A stretch of 10,510 bases of DNA from Elusimicrobiota bacterium (GTDB lineage: Bacteria > Elusimicrobiota > Elusimicrobia > UBA1565 > JACRDR01): the NCBI GenBank assembly GCA_016207585.1, contig JACQPI010000017.1, positions 1 to 10,510 of the forward strand, written 5' to 3'. The position numbers were made by a program, and so were the translations under genes. The notes beneath the pieces were generated by a model. The model had not been told where the DNA came from. It searched no databases and saw only the letters and a program-made list of their open reading frames with translations. How positions within the stretch are numbered: position 1 is the stretch's first letter; each line of letters begins with the position of its first letter. Of the stretch, positions 5,729-10,510 are shown one piece after another.

Positions 5729-8700
5729 CCTTCAAAAAATCATAGTGGTCGGATCGGGTCCGATCGTGATCGGCCAAGCCTGCGAGTTCGACTACTCCGG
5801 CACGCAGGGGATCAAGGCTCTTAAGGAAGAGGGCTACAGCGTCGTGCTCGTCAACTCCAATCCCGCCACCATCATGACCGATCCTCAGTTGGCGGACCGC
5901 ACCTACATCGAGCCCTTGACGCCGGAATTTCTGGAAATGGTGATCGCGCGGGAAAAACCGCAGGCGCTCCTGCCCACGCTGGGAGGACAGACCGCTCTCA
6001 ACCTGGCGGTCGCGCTGTCGGAACGCGGCGTGCTGGAACGCCATGGCGTCGAACTGATCGGAGCGAAACTGTCCGCCATCACCCAAGCGGAAGATCGCCA
6101 GCTCTTCAAGTCCGTGATGCAGTCCATCCCCCTGGACCTGCCGCGAAGCCGCGTCATCACGGGGCTCGGCGAGGCGCGCGGGGCGGCGCGCGAGCTTGGG
6201 TTTCCCCTCGTCGTGCGTCCATCGTTCACGCTGGGGGGAACGGGCGGCGGCGTCGCATACCACATTCAGGAGCTGATCGCGCGGACCTCCAGCGCCCTGG
6301 AGGCCAGCCCCTCCAAGAAGGTGCTCCTGGAAGAATCCGTCATCGGCTGGAAGGAGTACGAACTGGAGGTCATGCGGGACTGGCGCGATAATTTCGTCGT
6401 CATTTGTTCCATCGAAAACGTGGATCCGATGGGGGTGCATACGGGCGATTCCATAACCGTCGCTCCAGCCCAGACGCTGACCGACCGCCAGTACCAGGAG
6501 ATGCGCGACGACGCCCGGCGGGCCGTCCGGGCGATCGGCGTCGAAACGGGAGGCTGCAACGTCCAATTCGCGGTCGATCCGAAGACGGGGCGCCGGGTGA
6601 TCATCGAGATAAACCCGCGCGTTTCGCGCTCCTCCGCCCTGGCCTCCAAGGCGACGGGCTTTCCGATCGCCAAGATAGCGGCCAAGCTCGCGGTGGGATA
6701 CTCGCTCGACGAATTGCCCAACGACATCACCCGCAAGACGCCCGCGGCCTTCGAGCCGGCGATCGACTACGTCGTTACGAAAGTCCCCCGCTTCGCCTTC
6801 GAAAAATTCTACGGCGCGGACGAGGACGTTCCCCTGGACACCAGCATGAAATCTGTCGGCGAGGCCATGGCGATCGGCCGCACGTTCAAGGAGTCGCTCC
6901 AGAAAGCCCTGCGGAGCCTTGAGATCGGGCGCCCCGGCTGGACCGCGCAGCCGGCCGGTCGCAAACTCTCGGCCGCCCAAAAGGCCCAACTGGAACGTAA
7001 ACTGACGACGCCCGGCTCCGAAAGGATATTTTGGATCAAGACAGCCCTGCAGAGCGGGTATGGCGTACCCGAGGTCTCCACGGCCACTCGCATCGATCCG
7101 TGGTTCATCGGCCAGATGCGGGAGATCGTCGACTTCGAGGCGTCGCTGCGCTCGACTCCCCTGGATCGCGAATCTCTGCGGCGGGCCAAATCCCTGGGCT
7201 TCTCGGACCGCCAATTGGCAGCTCTGCGGGGGGGCACCGAAGCGAAAATTCGCGAGCTCCGCAAGCGCTGGGGGGTCCGCCCCGCGTTCAAACGCGTAGA
7301 TACCTGCGCGGCCGAGTTCGACGCGCAAACGCCCTATTTTTACTCCACCTACGATCCGGAAAACGAGGCGCGGCCCAGCCGGCAGAAAAAGAAGGTCATG
7401 ATCCTCGGCTCGGGTCCGAACCGGATCGGGCAGGGCATCGAGTTCGATTACAGCTGCGTCCACGCCGTCACGGCGCTGCGGGAGATGGGCTACGAGACCC
7501 TCATGGTCAACTGCAACCCCGAAACGGTCTCGACAGATTACGACGCATCGGATCGGCTCTATTTCGAGCCGCTGACGATCGAGGACATCCTCGAAATCAT
7601 GGACTTGGAGAAGCCGGCGGGGGTCATCGTCCAGTTCGGCGGGCAAACCCCCCTAAACCTGGCGCTGCCCTTGCTCCGCGCCGGCGTTCCCATCCTGGGG
7701 ACCGCGCCGAAATCGATCGATATCGCGGAGGATCGCCGACGCTTCGCCGCCCTGCTGAAGCAGCTGCGAATCCCGGTTCCCCCACACGGAATCGCCCGGA
7801 CCTCGGCTCAGGCCTGCCGCATCGCGCGGCGGGTCGGCTTTCCGGTTATCGCGCGTCCCAGCTACGTTCTCGGCGGCCGGGCGATGGAAATCGTATATGA
7901 TGAACCCGCCCTCAAGCAATATATCGCCGCCAATACGCGGGCCGCGGGCCGACGCGAAATCCTGATCGACCGCTTTCTGGCCGACGCGACCGAAGTCGAC
8001 GTGGACGCCGTCTCCGACGGCAAGGCCGTCTACATCGGGGGCGTCATGGAGCACATTGAGGAGGCCGGCATCCACTCCGGGGATTCGGCCTGCACGTTGC
8101 CCCCGCGGACCTTAACCCCCGAACAGCTTTCCACGGTCGTGGAGTACACCCGCCGCACGGCCCTGGCGCTCAGGGTCGTCGGATTGATCAACATCCAGTT
8201 CGCGATCAAAGACGGCGCGGTCTACCTGCTCGAGGCCAACCCCCGCGCTTCGCGCACGGTTCCCTTCGTCAGCAAGGCGACCGGCATCCCCCTCGCCAAG
8301 CTCGCGGCGAAGGTGATCGTGGGCGCCCGTCTCAAAAGCCTGCTTCCCAAAGCCCTCGTATCGGCCTCTCCTCCGCCGCTTCCTTATGCCGCCGTGAAAG
8401 GCGTCGTCCTTCCATTTCTTCGCTTTCCCGGGGTGGATCCCACCTTGGGACCCGAGATGAAATCCACCGGAGAGGTGATGGGCATCGACACCGATTTTGT
8501 CCGAGCCTTCATCAAGAGCCAGGCCGCGGCCGGAACCGCGCTGCCTCCGGCGGGCTCCGTTTTCATCAGCGTCCGCGACGAGGACAAACCCGCCATCCTA
8601 TCCGCGGCGGCGCACCTCAAGCATCTTGGATTCACGCTGCATGCGACCCATAACACGCGGGATTTCCTCGCCCGACACGGCATCGAGGCTAGACCCGTGT

Positions 8701-8978
8701 TCAAGATCGGGGACGGCAAGCCCGACGTCGTCGATTTGCTCAAGCAGAAGTCGCTGAGCCTGGTCATCAACACGCCATCTGGCCGGCGGGCCCGCAAGGA
8801 CGGCTATCGGATCCGTCGCACCGCCCTGGAGCTCAACATCAACTGCATCACGAACATCCATGCGTGCGAAATGGCGATCCACGGCATCTCGATGCTGCGC
8901 GACTCCAAACTGTCGGCGAGGCCTCTTCAGGAGCTGCACGCCTCGCTCCCCTATTCCGTGTCCATGCGCCCCCTGTAG
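5712..8978 (+). CDS. carB: Carbamoyl-phosphate synthase large subunit
   Basis: The 1088-residue subunit makes carbamoyl phosphate from bicarbonate, two ATP and CarA-derived ammonia. It has the full duplicated plan. The first ATP-grasp half opens with GSGPIVIGQACEFDYSG (14-30) and has VRPSFTLGGTGGG (168-180) and EINPRVSR (299-306). An oligomerisation stretch follows at about 400-550. The second half begins with LGSGPNRIGQGIEFDY (565-580), then FGGQTPLNLA, RPSYVLGGRAMEIVYD and EANPRASR (841-848). Metal-ligand residues Glu299/Asn301 and Glu841/Asn843 fall at the same numbers as in E. coli. The C-terminal MGS-like allosteric domain (about 948-1088) keeps Lys959, Thr979, Thr982, Lys998 and Asn1020, which align with the E. 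coli UMP/IMP pocket with an offset of five; the sixth position, Thr1017 in E. coli, is Pro1022. The ATG at 5712 puts MPKRADLQKI just before the first ATP-grasp strand, the normal start. It overlaps carA by 17 bases and ends 2 bases before the membrane protein gene. Confidence 0.97.
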   Translation: MPKRADLQKIIVVGSGPIVIGQACEFDYSGTQGIKALKEEGYSVVLVNSNPATIMTDPQLADRTYIEPLTPEFLEMVIAREKPQALLPTLGGQTALNLAVALSERGVLERHGVELIGAKLSAITQAEDRQLFKSVMQSIPLDLPRSRVITGLGEARGAARELGFPLVVRPSFTLGGTGGGVAYHIQELIARTSSALEASPSKKVLLEESVIGWKEYELEVMRDWRDNFVVICSIENVDPMGVHTGDSITVAPAQTLTDRQYQEMRDDARRAVRAIGVETGGCNVQFAVDPKTGRRVIIEINPRVSRSSALASKATGFPIAKIAAKLAVGYSLDELPNDITRKTPAAFEPAIDYVVTKVPRFAFEKFYGADEDVPLDTSMKSVGEAMAIGRTFKESLQKALRSLEIGRPGWTAQPAGRKLSAAQKAQLERKLTTPGSERIFWIKTALQSGYGVPEVSTATRIDPWFIGQMREIVDFEASLRSTPLDRESLRRAKSLGFSDRQLAALRGGTEAKIRELRKRWGVRPAFKRVDTCAAEFDAQTPYFYSTYDPENEARPSRQKKKVMILGSGPNRIGQGIEFDYSCVHAVTALREMGYETLMVNCNPETVSTDYDASDRLYFEPLTIEDILEIMDLEKPAGVIVQFGGQTPLNLALPLLRAGVPILGTAPKSIDIAEDRRRFAALLKQLRIPVPPHGIARTSAQACRIARRVGFPVIARPSYVLGGRAMEIVYDEPALKQYIAANTRAAGRREILIDRFLADATEVDVDAVSDGKAVYIGGVMEHIEEAGIHSGDSACTLPPRTLTPEQLSTVVEYTRRTALALRVVGLINIQFAIKDGAVYLLEANPRASRTVPFVSKATGIPLAKLAAKVIVGARLKSLLPKALVSASPPPLPYAAVKGVVLPFLRFPGVDPTLGPEMKSTGEVMGIDTDFVRAFIKSQAAAGTALPPAGSVFISVRDEDKPAILSAAAHLKHLGFTLHATHNTRDFLARHGIEARPVFKIGDGKPDVVDLLKQKSLSLVINTPSGRRARKDGYRIRRTALELNINCITNIHACEMAIHGISMLRDSKLSARPLQELHASLPYSVSMRPL

Positions 8979-8980
8979 GC

Positions 8981-10510
8981 ATGCATATCCCCCCGACCCG
9001 GCGCAGCCGTCTGCCGCTCGCGATCGTCCTGGCCTCGACCTTCGCTTCGTTTCTGCTCGCGCCGTTGTACATGACGCATTTGCGCCAGCGCTTTGAGAGA
9101 CAGCTTCCCGAGATTTGGGCGAACGTAACCAACAACGGCCCCTTCACTTATGTCTCGCCGTTTCTCGTTTCCACGCGCAATCACGAAGAAGGGGTTTACG
9201 CCGCAAAGGTCACGCAGATCGTGCGCCACGGCCTGCCCTACGACCCCCATAACGCGCAAGACCGCTCCCTGCGCTCCTGGCTCTTCGATTCCTTGATGTT
9301 CTACCCGCTGGCGCCCTTTGCTTGGCTCTGCGGCGGGGACGTCCAGCGCGGTTGGATCCTGGCCCATGCCACTTTCGGTACTTTGTGGGTATTGTGCCTC
9401 TATATCCTGTTCCTCCACATCACCAAGGATTCCAGATATTCCCTGTTTTTCGCGACGGGAACTTTTTTCTTCATCGACAGCCTCGAATGGATATTTATCA
9501 GCTTGCTGCCCGGCCTAGCCAGAGGAAATCCGGGAGACATGTTGTTTCACCTTGCGGCTCGGGCGGCGGGGGAAATCCAGCTCATGCGGCTCCCCACCCC
9601 AGGCATGACCTATCTTTGGCTCTACGCGTCCCTGGCGGCCGTTTACGCGCTCAGCCTGTCGCCGCGCGAGAAAACCGTCACGGCCCTCCTGGCCGGAACG
9701 GCGGTCGGTTTGTTATGTCTCGCCCATTTCTACGAGTGGGTTCTGGGCACGACCTGCCTGGCGCTTGCATTCGGCGCGGCGCGGCGCGCCGACATCCCGC
9801 CGGCGGGACGTTGGAACGTCGCGGTCGCCGCCGCCGCCGCGGCCTTCTTGTCCGTCTCCTATTACGTTCTGGCTCGCCATCTGACCCACGACGTGATGAC
9901 GGACATCATCATGCGCATGGGCGACATCCGGCACCGCTCCTTCGACGCGGTCTCCCTCTTTTACTTCGCCTATGCCTTGTTCTTCTTTTGGCAGGCGAAA
10001 AAGCGCCCGGGCCCGCTGCGGTGGCTCTGGACCTTTGGAGCGGTCCAAATCCTGGCCTCGGCGCTTCTGCTGAATATCCAGATGGTCCTTCGCTACAACA
10101 TTCAGTTCGGCCACTTCGCCGTCCTGGGCGCGCTGTCCTCGGCCTTCCTATTGATGAGCCGGCTGGCCGAACTCCAGTCCCTCAAGAAGCGCCTGCAGCC
10201 TCATATCTACGTGCTCATCGCGGCGATTTTCGGCTGGGTGGGCCTGCGCGAAAAAGCCTGGTCCGACACGCATTACAAGATATTCGGCACGCCGAGGGAC
10301 GTGCAGGACGCCGCGCAATGGCTCAACCAAAACGTGCCGCGGAATTCTCTGTTGCTGCTCATCTCCGGAACCTTGACCGAATTTTTGCCGTTGAAAGTCC
10401 AAATGCGCTACCTGGTTTTCAACGGGGCTCCCTCCTTCGGCTCCCCACTCCCCACCGATCAAAATATCCAGGGCCTCGCGGCGATCTTGAAGACGGTTCG
10501 CGCCGATCTC
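8981..10510 (+). CDS. Polytopic membrane protein, probably GT-C-type glycosyltransferase-like, 3' end missing
   Basis: The frame runs from ATG 8981 to the window edge without a stop, giving 510 residues. The start is basic (PPTRRSR), then a first membrane segment at about 11-30 and a long loop at about 31-100. Further hydrophobic segments lie near 103-118, 123-147, 152-176, 209-226, 232-265, 278-297, 322-338, 347-370, 374-394 and 407-422, about eleven in all. After the last one, a soluble part begins with DVQDAAQWLNQNVPRNSLLLL (439-459). An acidic first loop (NHEEGVYAAKVTQIVRHGLPY, 67-87) and a post-membrane 'A-x-WL-x-x-x-x-P' element are common in GT-C glycosyltransferases and their relatives, which use polyprenyl-phosphate sugars at the outer face of the membrane. 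The family is inferred from architecture, and no specific sugar or acceptor can be named. It starts 2 bases after carB with no Shine-Dalgarno sequence, so it probably depends on coupling to carB. Other polytopic proteins of unknown function remain possible. Confidence 0.6.
   Translation, partial: MHIPPTRRSRLPLAIVLASTFASFLLAPLYMTHLRQRFERQLPEIWANVTNNGPFTYVSPFLVSTRNHEEGVYAAKVTQIVRHGLPYDPHNAQDRSLRSWLFDSLMFYPLAPFAWLCGGDVQRGWILAHATFGTLWVLCLYILFLHITKDSRYSLFFATGTFFFIDSLEWIFISLLPGLARGNPGDMLFHLAARAAGEIQLMRLPTPGMTYLWLYASLAAVYALSLSPREKTVTALLAGTAVGLLCLAHFYEWVLGTTCLALAFGAARRADIPPAGRWNVAVAAAAAAFLSVSYYVLARHLTHDVMTDIIMRMGDIRHRSFDAVSLFYFAYALFFFWQAKKRPGPLRWLWTFGAVQILASALLLNIQMVLRYNIQFGHFAVLGALSSAFLLMSRLAELQSLKKRLQPHIYVLIAAIFGWVGLREKAWSDTHYKIFGTPRDVQDAAQWLNQNVPRNSLLLLISGTLTEFLPLKVQMRYLVFNGAPSFGSPLPTDQNIQGLAAILKTVRADL

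Noticed and set aside
4615..5745. A 376-codon plus-strand frame within carA in another phase
   Set aside because: Its product is Arg/Pro-rich with no family signature, while carA in the other phase has an intact catalytic triad.
5700..7646. A 648-codon open frame on the minus strand opposite carA/carB
   Set aside because: It lies wholly antisense to the well-conserved carB coding sequence, has low-complexity Arg/Gly/Asp-rich composition and no recognisable motif. Long antisense frames are expected where GC-rich codons avoid stops on the opposite strand.
9817..9843. GCC/GCG triplet run in the membrane protein gene
   Set aside because: It encodes a short Ala run inside a transmembrane segment (about residues 281-288). 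This is ordinary for a GC-rich genome and not a meaningful repeat.
1..10510. Defence system, mobile element, CRISPR, tRNA or riboswitch
   Set aside because: I looked in the reading frames and the gene junctions and found none. The junctions leave no room for a structured RNA leader, and no transposase, integrase, nuclease or repeat array is visible.

Overview
The window is a GC-rich, gene-dense bacterial segment with all genes on the plus strand and almost no non-coding DNA. It reads as the interior of one long nucleotide-biosynthesis operon. In order it holds the 3' end of a probable pyrD (1-87), pyrF (84-788), pyrE (785-1378), purM (1372-2346), a purN-purH fusion (2346-4553), carA (4553-5728), carB (5712-8978), and the first 510 codons of a polytopic membrane protein that runs off the right edge (8981-10510). 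Neighbouring genes overlap by 1 to 17 bases or, in the last case, are 2 bases apart. No stretch is long enough for an internal promoter-leader, attenuator or terminator between genes. The operon promoter must lie left of the window and the terminator right of it.

The genes join two pathways. CarA and CarB make carbamoyl phosphate, the first committed pyrimidine precursor (also needed for arginine). PyrD, PyrE and PyrF carry out the last three steps to UMP. PurM and the PurN-PurH fusion carry out purine steps 5 (AIR synthesis), 3 (GAR formylation), and 9 and 10 (AICAR formylation and IMP cyclization). pyrB, pyrC and the remaining pur genes are not in the window. CarB keeps a C-terminal allosteric domain of the kind that binds UMP and IMP in E. 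coli, so the products of both halves of the operon may act on one of its own enzymes.

The most unusual item is the purN-purH fusion, which puts both folate-dependent transformylases of purine synthesis on one 735-residue chain. The enzymes otherwise look intact: the catalytic motifs I could check are present, with a few substitutions listed under findings. The last gene is unrelated to nucleotides. It looks like a GT-C-type (polyprenyl-phosphate-sugar dependent) glycosyltransferase or a relative, and seems to be translationally attached to the operon.

The host cannot be named from the sequence. The Thermus-type PyrE, the PurN-PurH fusion and the mixed pur/pyr gene order do not fit a typical enterobacterium or Bacillus. 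An uncultured, GC-rich bacterial lineage is a reasonable guess and no more. I found no RNA genes, mobile elements, CRISPR arrays, prophage genes or defence system.
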